Below are positions 36,230 through 45,841 of a stretch of DNA of 64,000 nucleotides, in pieces. A program made the position numbers and the translations under genes. The notes beneath the pieces are model-generated. The model saw only the letters and a program-made list of their open reading frames with translations. It was not told where the DNA came from and searched no databases. Source of the stretch: Defluviitalea phaphyphila. GTDB lineage: Bacteria; Bacillota; Clostridia; Lachnospirales; Defluviitaleaceae. Within the stretch, counting starts at the first letter, position 1. Every line of letters starts with the position of its first letter. The DNA lies in contig NZ_JWID01000003.1 in NCBI RefSeq assembly GCF_001466305.1, forward strand, positions 2,186 to 66,185. Direction: 5' to 3'.

Positions 36230-36586
36230 ATGAATAACTTAACAGATTTTTTTAAAATTATGTCCGATGAAACTAGACTTAGAATAGTTATTTTACTTGC
36301 TCAAGAGGAATTATGTGTATGTGAGATATGTGGTATTTTAGAACTTTCACAGCCTAAGGTTTCTAAACATTTAGCAAAACTTAGAGATAAAGGTTTTGTT
36401 AAAGATAAACGAAAAGAGCAATATATTTTTTATTCCTTAGAAATAAAAAATAAGATATTTAAAAATTTAATAAAAGATATTATAGATAATATCCAAGAAT
36501 ATCCACAATTAAAATTAGATAGTGATAGATTAGTGGATAAAGAAAAGTATATAAATTTATGTAATATAAATGACATTAAAAATTAG
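36230..36586 (+). CDS. arsR: ArsR family metalloregulatory repressor (second copy)
   Basis: 118 residues. The winged helix has LSQPKVSKHLAKLRDKGFV and the sensor motif is EELCVCEICGIL, almost exactly the arsenite-binding ELCVCDL sequence of classical ArsR. The frame is open from 36200, but that start lies inside the operator. AAGGGG at 36218 fits the ATG at 36230. It precedes an ArsP-type permease by 25 bases and probably represses it. It differs clearly from the ArsR at 31128, so the two are not a recent duplication. Confidence 0.9.
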   Translation: MNNLTDFFKIMSDETRLRIVILLAQEELCVCEICGILELSQPKVSKHLAKLRDKGFVKDKRKEQYIFYSLEIKNKIFKNLIKDIIDNIQEYPQLKLDSDRLVDKEKYINLCNINDIKN

Positions 36587-36611
36587 AATATTTAAAAAGG
36601 AGATGATTTAA

Positions 36612-37580
36612 ATGTTTACTTGGTTAGATTATTTAGTAAAGCTATTTGTAGAAAATATATTAAACATATCCATGGAAACAAAATTAGGATCTAGTGTACA
36701 TTTCTTTTTCTATGATACTATAAAAATTATTATTTTATTAGGAATAATGATTTTTGCCATATCCTATATAAGAAGTTATTTTCCACCTGAAAGAACAAAG
36801 AAGATTTTAGAAAAATTTAGTGGGATAATAGGAAATATTATGGCATCTTTATTAGGTATAGTTACCCCTTTTTGTTCATGTTCATCAGTTCCTATTTTTA
36901 TAGGATTTGTAGAAGCAGGTATTCCTTTAGGAGTAACCTTTTCATTTCTTATTACATCCCCTATAGTAAATGAAGCAGCTTTTGTTGTACTTTTAGGGAC
37001 ATTGGGTTGGAAAATAGCAGTGGTTTACGTTATTACTGGAGTTATTGTAGGTATCGTAGGAGGAGTGCTTATAGGGTCTCTTAAATTAGAAGGAGAAGTA
37101 GAAGAATATGTTTATCAGATTAAAGCAGGAGAGGTGGAGATTGAAAAGTTAACTCATAAACAAAGAATACGTTTTGCCCTTGATAATGTAAAAGATATCA
37201 TAAAAAGAGTTTGGTTATTTTTATTAATTGGTATAGGAATAGGAGCATTTATTCATGGTTGGGCTCCTGAAACATTATTAGCAAAGTATGCAGGTCCTAA
37301 TAATCCCTTTGCAGTTATTGTAGCAGTAGTTTTTGGAATACCTCTTTATTCTAATGCATTAGGGACAATTCCTATTGCACAAGCTTTAATTGATAAAGGC
37401 GTAGGAATAGGAACAGCACTTTCCTTTATGATGGCTACAACAGCTCTATCCTTACCTGAAATAATTTTATTAAAAAAGGTTATTAAGCCTAAATTAATAG
37501 GAGTTTTCGTTGTTATTACAGGAATTGCAATTATATTAGTAGGATATTTATTTAATTTAATTGCTCACTTATTAGTTTAA
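36612..37580 (+). CDS. arsP: ArsP-type permease (DUF318/YraQ family), organoarsenical efflux
   Basis: 322 residues with about eight membrane helices. TPFCSCSSVPIF near residue 85 is the Cys-rich motif of ArsP, the exporter of trivalent methyl- and aromatic arsenicals. The homologous loop PLYSNALGTIPIAQAL in the second half shows the internal repeat of the YraQ family. Control by the adjacent ArsR with an arsenite motif supports an arsenical substrate. No arsM methylase is visible, so the substrate may come from neighbouring microbes. Confidence 0.88.
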   Translation: MFTWLDYLVKLFVENILNISMETKLGSSVHFFFYDTIKIIILLGIMIFAISYIRSYFPPERTKKILEKFSGIIGNIMASLLGIVTPFCSCSSVPIFIGFVEAGIPLGVTFSFLITSPIVNEAAFVVLLGTLGWKIAVVYVITGVIVGIVGGVLIGSLKLEGEVEEYVYQIKAGEVEIEKLTHKQRIRFALDNVKDIIKRVWLFLLIGIGIGAFIHGWAPETLLAKYAGPNNPFAVIVAVVFGIPLYSNALGTIPIAQALIDKGVGIGTALSFMMATTALSLPEIILLKKVIKPKLIGVFVVITGIAIILVGYLFNLIAHLLV

Positions 37581-37647
37581 AATATATTTTATAATATTTT
37601 TTAAATTTTTAATTCGTTATTTTTTTAAAACTAGATTTTAGAGAAAA

Positions 37648-37676
37648 TGGACTTACTAAATGTAAGTCCATTATTT
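37648..37676. terminator. Terminator between convergent arsP and LysR gene
   Basis: TGGACTTAC and GTAAGTCCA form a 9-bp perfect stem with a 5-base loop, followed by TTATTTTAT. An A-rich run on the other side suggests bidirectional use. Confidence 0.85.
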
Positions 37677-37710
37677 TATAGTTATTATAAATTTTAAAAT
37701 ATAGATTATG

Positions 37711-38631
37711 TTAATGTATATCATATCCATATTTAGAAATAATATTTTTTAATTTTGAGATATACTTTAATGCCATGGAGCTTAAATGAACTTTCTCATT
37801 TGAAATCCAACCAACTCGCATTTTTTCATCAGTTTTAAGAGGGACAGATATAATATTATCACCATTTAAATCTGTACTTAAAACTCCAGTAGAAATAGTA
37901 TACCCATTTAGTCCAATTAAAAGATTAAATAAAGTGGCTCTATCACTAACATATATAGTTTTCTTTTTTGGAATAGTACTTAAAATTTCTTCTGCAAAAT
38001 AAAAGGAATTATATTCTCCTTGTTCAAAAGCTAAAAATGGATAGTTTTCTAAATCTTTAAGAGTGACTATTTTATTCTTAGAAAGAGGATGTTTTGAACT
38101 AATAAATACATGGGGATTAGCTTCAAAGAGTGGGTTAAATACTAAATGATTTTCTTTTAATAACTTGGTTATTACTTTTTCATTGAAATCACTTAAATAT
38201 ATAATGCCAATCTCACTACGTAAATTTTTAACATCTTCAATAATTTCATAGGTTCTTGTTTCACGAAGAGTAAATTCATATTCATCTACATCTAAGTCTA
38301 ATAATAGTTCTACAAAAGCATTAACGGCAAAAGCATAATGTTGAGTAGAAATTGAACAAAGTTTTTTAGAAGGTTTTTTACCCATATAATGTTTTTCCAT
38401 AAGTTCAGTTTGTTCAATTATTTGTCTAGCATAAGAAAGAAATTCAGATCCATCAGTAGTTAAAGATATTCCTTTTGTGGTACGATTAAATATTTCTATA
38501 TTAAATTCTCTTTCTAGTTCTTTAATAGCATTTGAAAGACTTGGTTGAGTAATAAATAATTGCTTTGCAGCTTCAGTAATTGAACCACATTCAACTACTT
38601 TAATAACATATCTTAATTGTTGTAAAGTCAT
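37711..38631 (-). CDS. LysR family transcriptional regulator
   Basis: 306 residues. The winged helix-turn-helix is at residues 1-60 (MTLQQLRYVIKVVECGSITEAAKQLFITQPSLSNAIKELE). The rest is a two-lobed effector domain with FRE..-type sensing region ALRETRTYEIIEDV. The sequence resembles the CysB/MetR/CmbR-like group that answers to sulfur metabolites, though that is inference. It is convergent with arsP and lies 3 kb from metE, whose upstream region carries LysR-type palindromes. It is divergent from lepA. Confidence 0.9.
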   Translation of the reverse strand: MTLQQLRYVIKVVECGSITEAAKQLFITQPSLSNAIKELEREFNIEIFNRTTKGISLTTDGSEFLSYARQIIEQTELMEKHYMGKKPSKKLCSISTQHYAFAVNAFVELLLDLDVDEYEFTLRETRTYEIIEDVKNLRSEIGIIYLSDFNEKVITKLLKENHLVFNPLFEANPHVFISSKHPLSKNKIVTLKDLENYPFLAFEQGEYNSFYFAEEILSTIPKKKTIYVSDRATLFNLLIGLNGYTISTGVLSTDLNGDNIISVPLKTDEKMRVGWISNEKVHLSSMALKYISKLKNIISKYGYDIH

Positions 38632-38838
38632 ATCATCACCTTTGGCGTATTTTATATTATTATAGACAATTATTATATAATTATCAATAATAATTATCAG
38701 TAAAGAATTTTAGTAATTTGATTTTTATAAATTAGCGAAAAACCTTTAAAGAAATTTTTAATATTTTATGATTTTAAATAATAATTCCATATAAAAAGTT
38801 ATAATAATGGGTTTTATATGGCATAATTAATAATGATA

Positions 38839-38867
38839 TTGAGCCTTAACTTTCCCTATGTTATAAT
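38839..38867 (+). promoter_or_regulatory. Promoter of the lepA operon
   Basis: TTGAGC (38839-38844) and TATAAT (38862-38867) are separated by exactly 17 bases. Confidence 0.7.
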
Positions 38868-38889
38868 ATATTAATGCAGAGCATAAAAG

Positions 38890-38917
38890 CCAACTGTTAA
38901 TTAGCAGTTGGTTTTAT
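38890..38917 (+). terminator. Leader terminator (possible attenuator) upstream of lepA
   Basis: CCAACTG (38890-38896) and CAGTTGG (38905-38911) form a stem followed by TTTTATT, starting only about 15 bases after the predicted transcription start of the lepA promoter. It would stop most transcripts in the leader unless relieved, or end a tiny RNA. Confidence 0.5.
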
Positions 38918-38960
38918 TCAGGCTAAATATAAGATGAATTATATTAAGGAGGACAAAATA

Positions 38961-40769
38961 ATGCCCCTTTCTAAACAAAAAAGGACTCGTAATTTTTGTA
39001 TTATTGCACATATAGATCATGGGAAATCTACGTTGGCAGATAGAATTATCCAAAAGACTGGATTATTAACAGAACGAGAAATGCAAGAACAAATTTTAGA
39101 TAATATGGATTTAGAAAGAGAAAGAGGAATCACTATAAAAGCCCAAGCAGTTCGGTTAATATATAAAGCTTCTGATGGAGAAGAATACATTTTTAATTTG
39201 ATAGATACACCTGGACATGTAGATTTTACTTATGAGGTTTCAAGAAGTTTAGCAGCCTGTGAAGGAGCAATTTTAGTAGTGGATGCTGCTCAAGGAATAG
39301 AAGCACAAACTTTAGCTAATGTTTATCTGGCTCTTGAAAATGATCTAGAGATTATGCCTGTAATTAATAAAATAGACTTACCTAGTGCAGAACCAGAGCG
39401 GGTAAAAAAAGAAATAGAAGATATTATAGGAATTCCTGCAGAAGATGCTCCACTTATTTCTGCAAAATCAGGAATTAATATAGAAGAAGTATTAGAAAAA
39501 ATTGTCACTACTATTCCAAGCCCAGAAGGAAATGTTAATAATCCATTAAAAGCTTTAATTTTTGATTCAGTATATGACCCTTATAAGGGAGTAATAGCTT
39601 TTTGTAGAATAAAAGAAGGTATGATTAAAAAAGGTATGAAAATTAGAATGATGTCAACTGGGAAGGAATATGAAGTAAATGAAGTAGGTTTTTTTGGTCC
39701 AGGAAGATTTATTACTACAGAAGAATTAAATGCTGGAGATGTAGGGTATATAACAGCTAGCATTAAAAATGTAAAAGATACTAGGGTAGGAGATACAATT
39801 ACTGATGCTAACAATCCTGCAAAAGAACCTTTGCCAGGATACAAAAAGGTAAATCCAATGGTTTATTGTGGTATGTATCCAGCAGATGGTTCTAAATATG
39901 AAGATTTAAGAGAAGCTTTAGAAAAACTTCAGTTAAATGATGCATCTTTAGTTTATGAACCTGAAAATTCTACAGCCTTGGGCTTTGGATTTAGATGTGG
40001 ATTTTTAGGATTACTTCATATGGAAATTATTCAAGAAAGATTAGAAAGAGAGTATAATTTAGATTTAGTAACGACAGCTCCTAGTGTTATATATAAAGTA
40101 TATAAAACTAATGGAGAAGTTATAGATTTATCTAATCCTTCAGATCTTCCGGATTCTTCTGAAATTGAACATATGGAAGAACCCATTGTAAAAGCTGAAA
40201 TAATTGTTCCTACAGATTATATTGGAGCTGTTATGGAGTTAGCTCAAGAACGTAGAGGAGAATATATAGGAATGAATTATCTTGAAGAAACTAGAGCAGT
40301 TCTTACCTATAATCTTCCTTTAAATGAAATAATATATGATTTTTTTGATGCTTTAAAATCAAGAACTAGAGGATATGCTTCTTTTGATTATGAATTAATC
40401 GGATATCATCCATCAGATTTAGTAAAACTAGATATTATGGTTAATAGAGAAATAGTAGATGCTCTTAGTTTTATTGTTCATAAAGACAAAGCTTATGAAA
40501 GAGGAAGAAAGATAGCAGAAAAACTAAAACAGGAAATACCAAGACACTTATTTGAAATACCTATTCAGGCAGCTATTGGTAATAAAATAATTGCTCGTGA
40601 AACTATTAAAGCTATGAGAAAAGACGTTCTTGCTAAATGCTATGGTGGAGACATTAGTCGTAAAAGAAAATTACTTGAAAAACAAAAAGAAGGGAAAAAA
40701 AGAATGCGCCAAGTTGGAAATGTAGAAGTTCCTCAATCTGCATTTATGAGCGTATTAAAGTTGGAGTAA
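38961..40769 (+). CDS. lepA: Elongation factor 4
   Basis: 602 residues, standard length. GTPase motifs are AHIDHGKST (G1), DTPGHVDF (G3) and NKIDLP (G4). The C-terminal LepA-specific region ends [15 protein letters not shown]...LKL, which is conserved. EF4 binds ribosomes during translation under ionic or other stress and affects elongation and biogenesis. An ATG at 38934 is in frame, but AAGGAGG at 38947-38953 fits the ATG at 38961. hemW follows 3 bases after the stop. Confidence 0.97.
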   Translation: MPLSKQKRTRNFCIIAHIDHGKSTLADRIIQKTGLLTEREMQEQILDNMDLERERGITIKAQAVRLIYKASDGEEYIFNLIDTPGHVDFTYEVSRSLAACEGAILVVDAAQGIEAQTLANVYLALENDLEIMPVINKIDLPSAEPERVKKEIEDIIGIPAEDAPLISAKSGINIEEVLEKIVTTIPSPEGNVNNPLKALIFDSVYDPYKGVIAFCRIKEGMIKKGMKIRMMSTGKEYEVNEVGFFGPGRFITTEELNAGDVGYITASIKNVKDTRVGDTITDANNPAKEPLPGYKKVNPMVYCGMYPADGSKYEDLREALEKLQLNDASLVYEPENSTALGFGFRCGFLGLLHMEIIQERLEREYNLDLVTTAPSVIYKVYKTNGEVIDLSNPSDLPDSSEIEHMEEPIVKAEIIVPTDYIGAVMELAQERRGEYIGMNYLEETRAVLTYNLPLNEIIYDFFDALKSRTRGYASFDYELIGYHPSDLVKLDIMVNREIVDALSFIVHKDKAYERGRKIAEKLKQEIPRHLFEIPIQAAIGNKIIARETIKAMRKDVLAKCYGGDISRKRKLLEKQKEGKKRMRQVGNVEVPQSAFMSVLKLE

Positions 40770-40772
40770 ACA

Positions 40773-41915
40773 ATGGAAAATAAAATTAGTTTATATATTC
40801 ATATACCATTTTGCAAATCAAAATGTTATTATTGTGATTTTGCTTCTTATGCCAATAAAGAAGAGTCAATGGAAGATTATGTATTAGCTTTAGTTAATGA
40901 AATGAGAAATTATGGAGAGTTATTTAAAAATAATAAAATAGCTACTGTGTTTATAGGAGGAGGAACACCTACTATTCTTCCTCTTAAACTATTAAAAAAA
41001 GTTTTAAAAAATATATTTGTGAATTTTAATATAGAAAATAATGCTGAAATAACTATAGAAGCAAATCCAGGAACATTAAATCATGATAATCTTAGTTTAC
41101 TAAAAGAATTTGGAGTTAATAGATTAAGTATTGGACTTCAAGCTTATCAAAATAATTTATTAAAAAAAATTGGAAGAATCCACACAGTAGAAGAATTTAT
41201 AAAAAATTTTTTATTAGCAAGAAAGTTAGGATTTAATAATATAAATATTGATTTAATGTTTGCGTTACCAAATCAAACCTTAAAAGATTGGATAGTAACC
41301 TTAAAAGAAATAACTAAATTAAATCCAGAACATATTTCTTGTTATAGTTTAACTATAGAAGAAAATACTCCCTTTGGATTACTAGAAAAAGAAGGAAAGT
41401 TAAAAAAAGCAGATGAAGAAATAGATAGGAAAATGTATCATTATGCTCAAAAATATTTGAGTACAAAAGAGTATATTCAATATGAAATTTCTAATTTTTC
41501 AAAATTAGAATTTGAAAGTAAGCATAATTTAACATATTGGACGTATAAACCATATATAGGTATAGGATTAGGAGCTCATTCTTTTCTTGAGGGGAAGAGA
41601 TATCATAATACTTATAATTTATCTAAATATATTAAATCCAATGGTGAAATAAATAAATTAAAAGAGGATATTGAAGTACTTTCACCTAAAATGCAATATG
41701 CCGAGTATATTTTTTTAGGACTTAGACTTTTAAAAGGCATAGATGTTACAGAATTTTATAATCAATTTAAAATTTCTTTTGATGAATTGTTTAAAGAAAA
41801 AGTACATAAACTTATTAATTTAGGACTTTTGGAAAAAAATAAAGAAAATATAAGACTAACTCATAAAGGAATAGATTTGTCTAATATAGTTTTTTCAGAA
41901 TTTTTACCAGAATAA
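40773..41915 (+). CDS. hemW: Radical SAM protein HemW (heme chaperone family)
   Basis: 380 residues. The radical SAM Cys motif is IPFCKSKCYYCDF (residues about 11-23, CX3CX2C). IGGGTPTILP and LSIGLQAYQN are characteristic. HemW binds heme for delivery to respiratory enzymes and is often mis-annotated as coproporphyrinogen oxidase. In anaerobes its role is less clear. It lies directly between lepA and hrcA, an order common in Firmicutes. Confidence 0.95.
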   Translation: MENKISLYIHIPFCKSKCYYCDFASYANKEESMEDYVLALVNEMRNYGELFKNNKIATVFIGGGTPTILPLKLLKKVLKNIFVNFNIENNAEITIEANPGTLNHDNLSLLKEFGVNRLSIGLQAYQNNLLKKIGRIHTVEEFIKNFLLARKLGFNNINIDLMFALPNQTLKDWIVTLKEITKLNPEHISCYSLTIEENTPFGLLEKEGKLKKADEEIDRKMYHYAQKYLSTKEYIQYEISNFSKLEFESKHNLTYWTYKPYIGIGLGAHSFLEGKRYHNTYNLSKYIKSNGEINKLKEDIEVLSPKMQYAEYIFLGLRLLKGIDVTEFYNQFKISFDELFKEKVHKLINLGLLEKNKENIRLTHKGIDLSNIVFSEFLPE

Positions 41916-41927
41916 TTCATAAACATC

Positions 41928-41956
41928 TTGACAAATGGATTATAGGGTGGTATTTT
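41928..41956 (+). promoter_or_regulatory. Promoter of hrcA-grpE-dnaK
   Basis: TTGACA (41928-41933) and TATTTT (41951-41956) with a 17-base spacer, just upstream of the CIRCE element. Confidence 0.75.
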
Positions 41957-41965
41957 AAATGTAAG

Positions 41966-41992
41966 TTAGCACTCACAGTAGATGAGTGCTAA
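41966..41992 (+). promoter_or_regulatory. CIRCE operator
   Basis: A perfect CIRCE element: TTAGCACTC, nine bases, GAGTGCTAA. HrcA, encoded 23 bases downstream, binds this inverted repeat and represses the heat-shock operon until chaperone demand rises. Confidence 0.97.
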
Positions 41993-42014
41993 CAACCTAG
42001 GGGGAAGTGGTTAG

Positions 42015-43049
42015 ATGAATTTAGATGATAGAAAAATAAAAATTTTAAATGCTATCATAAAGGATTATATATCTACTGGAGAACCCGTGGGGTCTAGAAC
42101 TATTTCTAAAAAGTATGAATTAGGAGTAAGTTCGGCCACCATAAGAAATGAAATGTCAGATTTAGAAGAATGGGGATTTATTATTCAACCTCATACATCA
42201 GCGGGACGAATTCCTTCAGATAAAGGATATCGTTTATATGTAGATCAGTTGATGAAAATTGAAACAATTAATGAAAGCAGCATTAAAATGATTGAGTATT
42301 TATTAAAGCAAAAAATTGATCAAATTGATTTATTAATGAAAGAAGTAGCAAAGCTGTTGTCATTAATTACAAATTATACATCTATGGTTTCAACACCGCA
42401 GATTCAAAAAACTAGATTAAAACATCTTCAACTTATTCCTCTAGATGATAAGTCAGTTGTATTAATTATTGTGACAGATGCTAATCTTGTGACTGATAAT
42501 GTAATTAAAATGGATGTAAAAGCAGACCAAGAAACTTTAAATAAATTGTCTGCTATGTTAAACGAATCTCTTAAAGGACTTAATATAGAACAAATAAATC
42601 TTCCTCTTATTCAAGAATTAAAAATTAAAATGGGAGTATATGGTGAAATAGTAAATCCTATATTAGATGCTATTGATAAAACTATTAAAACAAGTAGTAC
42701 TCCAGATATATATTTAAGTGGCTCAATGAACATATTAAATTTTCCTGAATTTAGCGATATTGAAAAAGCAAAACAATTATTTTATACTTTAGAAGAAAAG
42801 GATTTGCTAGTATCAATTTTATCAAAACATAATTCTAATGGTATAAAAATTACTATTGGTTGCGAAAATGAAATAGATGAAATTAAAAACTGTAGTTTAA
42901 TTACAGCTTCTTATACTATCGGTGGAAGAAGTGTAGGAACAATAGGAATTATTGGTCCTACTAGAATGCAATATGAAAAAGTTGTTTCTTTATTATCTTA
43001 TATGTCAAATAATATGGATAAATTATTAAATAAAATTTTAGATGGATAA
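42015..43049 (+). CDS. hrcA: Heat-inducible transcription repressor HrcA
   Basis: 344 residues. The N-terminal winged helix has GEPVGSRTISKKYELGVSSATIRNEMSDLEE followed by the conserved PHTSAGRIPSDKGYRLYVD. The C-terminus (GGRSVGTIGIIGPTRMQYEKVVS) is the regulatory domain. It represses the operon through the CIRCE element upstream of its own gene. AGGGGGAAGTGG precedes the ATG. Confidence 0.97.
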   Translation: MNLDDRKIKILNAIIKDYISTGEPVGSRTISKKYELGVSSATIRNEMSDLEEWGFIIQPHTSAGRIPSDKGYRLYVDQLMKIETINESSIKMIEYLLKQKIDQIDLLMKEVAKLLSLITNYTSMVSTPQIQKTRLKHLQLIPLDDKSVVLIIVTDANLVTDNVIKMDVKADQETLNKLSAMLNESLKGLNIEQINLPLIQELKIKMGVYGEIVNPILDAIDKTIKTSSTPDIYLSGSMNILNFPEFSDIEKAKQLFYTLEEKDLLVSILSKHNSNGIKITIGCENEIDEIKNCSLITASYTIGGRSVGTIGIIGPTRMQYEKVVSLLSYMSNNMDKLLNKILDG

Positions 43050-43083
43050 AATAAGAAAAATATAATGAAAAGGGTTGAGAGAA

Positions 43084-43728
43084 GTGGAGAATGAAAAAAA
43101 TATTAAAAGTGAATGTATAAATGAAACAAAAAATAATGAAAAAACCGAAGAAGAAACTAAAGAAAAAGCTCAAGACAATATTTCTTCTGAAGAAGAATCC
43201 ATAAAAAATGATTCTCCAGAAGAAAATATTTCTAGCAAAGAGGAAGATAAAGAAGAGGTTTCTACAGAGGAAGAACTTAAATTAAAATTAGAAGAAAAAG
43301 AAAAAGAAATAGATGATTTAAAAGACCGACTTCAAAGGGTAATGGCAGAGTTTGATAATTTTAGAAAGAGAACAGCAAAAGAAAAAGCTGCTCTTTATGA
43401 TGATGGTGTAAGAGATACTGTTGAACAAATATTACAAATAATTGATAATTTTGAAAGAGCTTTAGCAGTTGGAGAAAAGGAAGATAAAGATAATCCATTT
43501 TTACAAGGAATGGAAATGATATATAGACAATTTAAAGAAATTTTAACTTCTATAGGTGTGGAAGAAATTAAAGCTGTAGGAGAAACTTTTGATCCTAATT
43601 TACATAATGCAGTTAGTCATATAGAAGATGAGAATTTTGGAGAAAATGAAATAGTAGAAGAGTTTCAAAAAGGATATATTTTTAAAGATAAGGTTATTAG
43701 ATATAGTATGGTAAAAGTAGCAAATTAA
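43084..43728 (+). CDS. grpE: Nucleotide exchange factor GrpE
   Basis: 214 residues. The first 75 residues are a Glu/Lys-rich disordered tail, then a long coiled coil (about 70-110, LKLKLEEKEKEIDDLKDRLQRV) and the GrpE head with NFRKRTAKEKAALYDDG and FDPNLHNAVSH. It releases ADP from DnaK. The likely start is GTG at 43084, with AAAAGGG about 10 bases upstream; a TTG at 43075 is too close. dnaK follows 39 bases later. Confidence 0.95.
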   Translation: MENEKNIKSECINETKNNEKTEEETKEKAQDNISSEEESIKNDSPEENISSKEEDKEEVSTEEELKLKLEEKEKEIDDLKDRLQRVMAEFDNFRKRTAKEKAALYDDGVRDTVEQILQIIDNFERALAVGEKEDKDNPFLQGMEMIYRQFKEILTSIGVEEIKAVGETFDPNLHNAVSHIEDENFGENEIVEEFQKGYIFKDKVIRYSMVKVAN

Positions 43729-43767
43729 AATAGTAATAATAAGATAGTATAATAAGGAGGATAAATT

Positions 43768-45627
43768 ATGGGAAAAATAATTGGTATTGATTTAGGAACA
43801 ACAAATTCTTGTGTAGCTGTAATGGAAGGTGGGAAACCTGTTGTTATTCCAAATTCTGAAGGGGCAAGAACTACTCCTTCTGTAGTTGCCTTTGCTAAAA
43901 ATGGCGAAAGATTAATAGGAGAAGCAGCAAAACGTCAAGCAGTTACTAATCCTAATAAAACAGTTATTTCTATTAAAAGACATATGGGTTCAGATTATAG
44001 AGTTCAAATTGATGATAAATCTTTTAGTCCACAAGAAATTTCTGCTATGATACTTCAAAAATTAAAAGCAGATGCAGAAGCGTATTTAGGTGAAACTGTA
44101 AAAGAAGCAGTTATTACAGTTCCTGCTTATTTTTCTGATAGTCAAAGACAAGCTACAAAAGATGCTGGAAGAATTGCAGGATTAGATGTAAAAAGAATTA
44201 TAAATGAACCCACAGCTGCAGCTTTGGCTTATGGTCTAGAAAATGAAAAAGAACAAAAAATAATGGTATATGATCTTGGAGGAGGAACTTTTGACGTATC
44301 TATAATAGAAATTGGAGATGGAGTTATTGAAGTTCTTGCAACTAGTGGAGATAATCATTTAGGTGGAGATGATTTTGATAATAGAATTATTAATTATCTA
44401 ATAGAAGAGTTTAAAAAAGCAGAAGGAATTGATTTAAGTCAAGATAAAATGGCTATGCAACGTTTAAAAGAAGCAGCTGAAAAAGCTAAAAAAGAATTAT
44501 CTACTGTAACAACAACAAATATAAATTTGCCATTTATAACAGCTAATCAAGAAGGTCCTAAACATTTAGATATAACTTTAACTAGAGCTAAATTTGATGA
44601 ATTAACAGCTGATTTAGTTGAAAAAACTATGGGACCTGTTAAAACAGCTCTTTCAGATGCAGGACTTGACACTTCAGATTTAGATAAAGTTATTTTAGTA
44701 GGAGGTTCAACTCGTATTCCTGCAGTGCAAGAAGCTGTTAAAAGATTAACTGGTAAAGAACCTTTTAAAGGTATTAATCCAGATGAATGTGTTGCAATTG
44801 GAGCATCAATTCAAGGAGGAAAATTAGCAGGTGACGCAGGAGCAGGAGATATACTTCTTTTAGATGTTACGCCTCTTTCTCTTGGAATTGAAACTTTAGG
44901 AGGAGTAGCAACAAAATTAATCGAAAGAAATACAACTATTCCTACAAGAAAAAGTCAAATTTTTTCAACTGCAGAAGATAACCAAACAGCCGTTGATATT
45001 CATGTAGTTCAAGGGGAACGTCCAATGGCAAAAGATAATAAAACTTTAGGACGTTTTAGATTAGATGGAATTGCTCCAGCTCCAAGAGGAGTTCCACAAA
45101 TTGAAGTTACTTTTGATATAGATGCTAATGGTATAGTTAATGTTTCAGCAAAAGATTTAGGAACTGGTAAAGAACAACATATTACAATTACTGCAAGTAC
45201 TAACTTAAGTGAAGAAGAAATTGAAAGAGCTGTTAAAGAGGCAGAACAATATGCAGAACAAGATAAAAGGAGAAAAGAAGCAATAGATGCAAAAAATGAA
45301 GCAGAGTCTATGGTATTCCAAACAGAAAAAACATTAAAAGAACTAGGTGATAAAGTAGAAGCAGGAGATAAGACTAAAGTAGAAGAAAAGCTTAAAAATT
45401 TAAAAGACCTTCTTGCGAAAGTTAATGTGGAAACTATAACTGATGCACAAGTAGAAGAACTTAAAAAAGCTAAAGAAGATTTGACTAATGCATTTTATGA
45501 AATTTCTTCAAAACTATATCAACAACAAGCTTCTCAAGGAGGAACAAATCCAAATTCTAACACAACGCAAGGAAATGGCCAAAATGGCCCAGATGATGTT
45601 GTAGATGCGGATTATAAAGAAGTATAA
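43768..45627 (+). CDS. dnaK: Chaperone protein DnaK (Hsp70)
   Basis: 619 residues. The ATPase domain begins [15 protein letters not shown] and includes [13 protein letters not shown] and [11 protein letters not shown]. The substrate domain and lid follow, ending in a Gly/Asn/Gln-rich tail and the conserved [11 protein letters not shown]. It works with GrpE and DnaJ in protein folding. The ribosome binding site is AAGGAGG. A terminator follows, so dnaJ is transcribed separately or by readthrough. Confidence 0.98.
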   Translation: MGKIIGIDLGTTNSCVAVMEGGKPVVIPNSEGARTTPSVVAFAKNGERLIGEAAKRQAVTNPNKTVISIKRHMGSDYRVQIDDKSFSPQEISAMILQKLKADAEAYLGETVKEAVITVPAYFSDSQRQATKDAGRIAGLDVKRIINEPTAAALAYGLENEKEQKIMVYDLGGGTFDVSIIEIGDGVIEVLATSGDNHLGGDDFDNRIINYLIEEFKKAEGIDLSQDKMAMQRLKEAAEKAKKELSTVTTTNINLPFITANQEGPKHLDITLTRAKFDELTADLVEKTMGPVKTALSDAGLDTSDLDKVILVGGSTRIPAVQEAVKRLTGKEPFKGINPDECVAIGASIQGGKLAGDAGAGDILLLDVTPLSLGIETLGGVATKLIERNTTIPTRKSQIFSTAEDNQTAVDIHVVQGERPMAKDNKTLGRFRLDGIAPAPRGVPQIEVTFDIDANGIVNVSAKDLGTGKEQHITITASTNLSEEEIERAVKEAEQYAEQDKRRKEAIDAKNEAESMVFQTEKTLKELGDKVEAGDKTKVEEKLKNLKDLLAKVNVETITDAQVEELKKAKEDLTNAFYEISSKLYQQQASQGGTNPNSNTTQGNGQNGPDDVVDADYKEV

Positions 45628-45637
45628 TAAATAATAA

Positions 45638-45668
45638 AAAAAGCCAAAGAGTAATTCTTTGGCTTTTT
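45638..45668 (+). terminator. Intrinsic terminator after dnaK
   Basis: AAAAAGCCAAAG and CTTTGGCTTTTT form a 12-bp stem with a 7-base loop. Confidence 0.92.
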
Positions 45669-45755
45669 CTAAGTAAAAAATTTGATTTTATCATTTTATA
45701 ATTATAAAATATATAAAATAAACTATAAAATTATATTTAATTTTTTATAAAAAAC

Positions 45756-45785
45756 TTGAACAAATACAGGATAATTAAATATAAT
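45756..45785 (+). promoter_or_regulatory. Probable dnaJ promoter
   Basis: TTGAAC (45756-45761) and TATAAT (45780-45785) with an 18-base spacer, 57 bases before the dnaJ start. No CIRCE element is present here. Confidence 0.6.
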
Positions 45786-45841
45786 TTTAAAGGATAAGAT
45801 ATATGTAAAATTGTAATACTTTAAATTGGAAGGTGAAAAAA

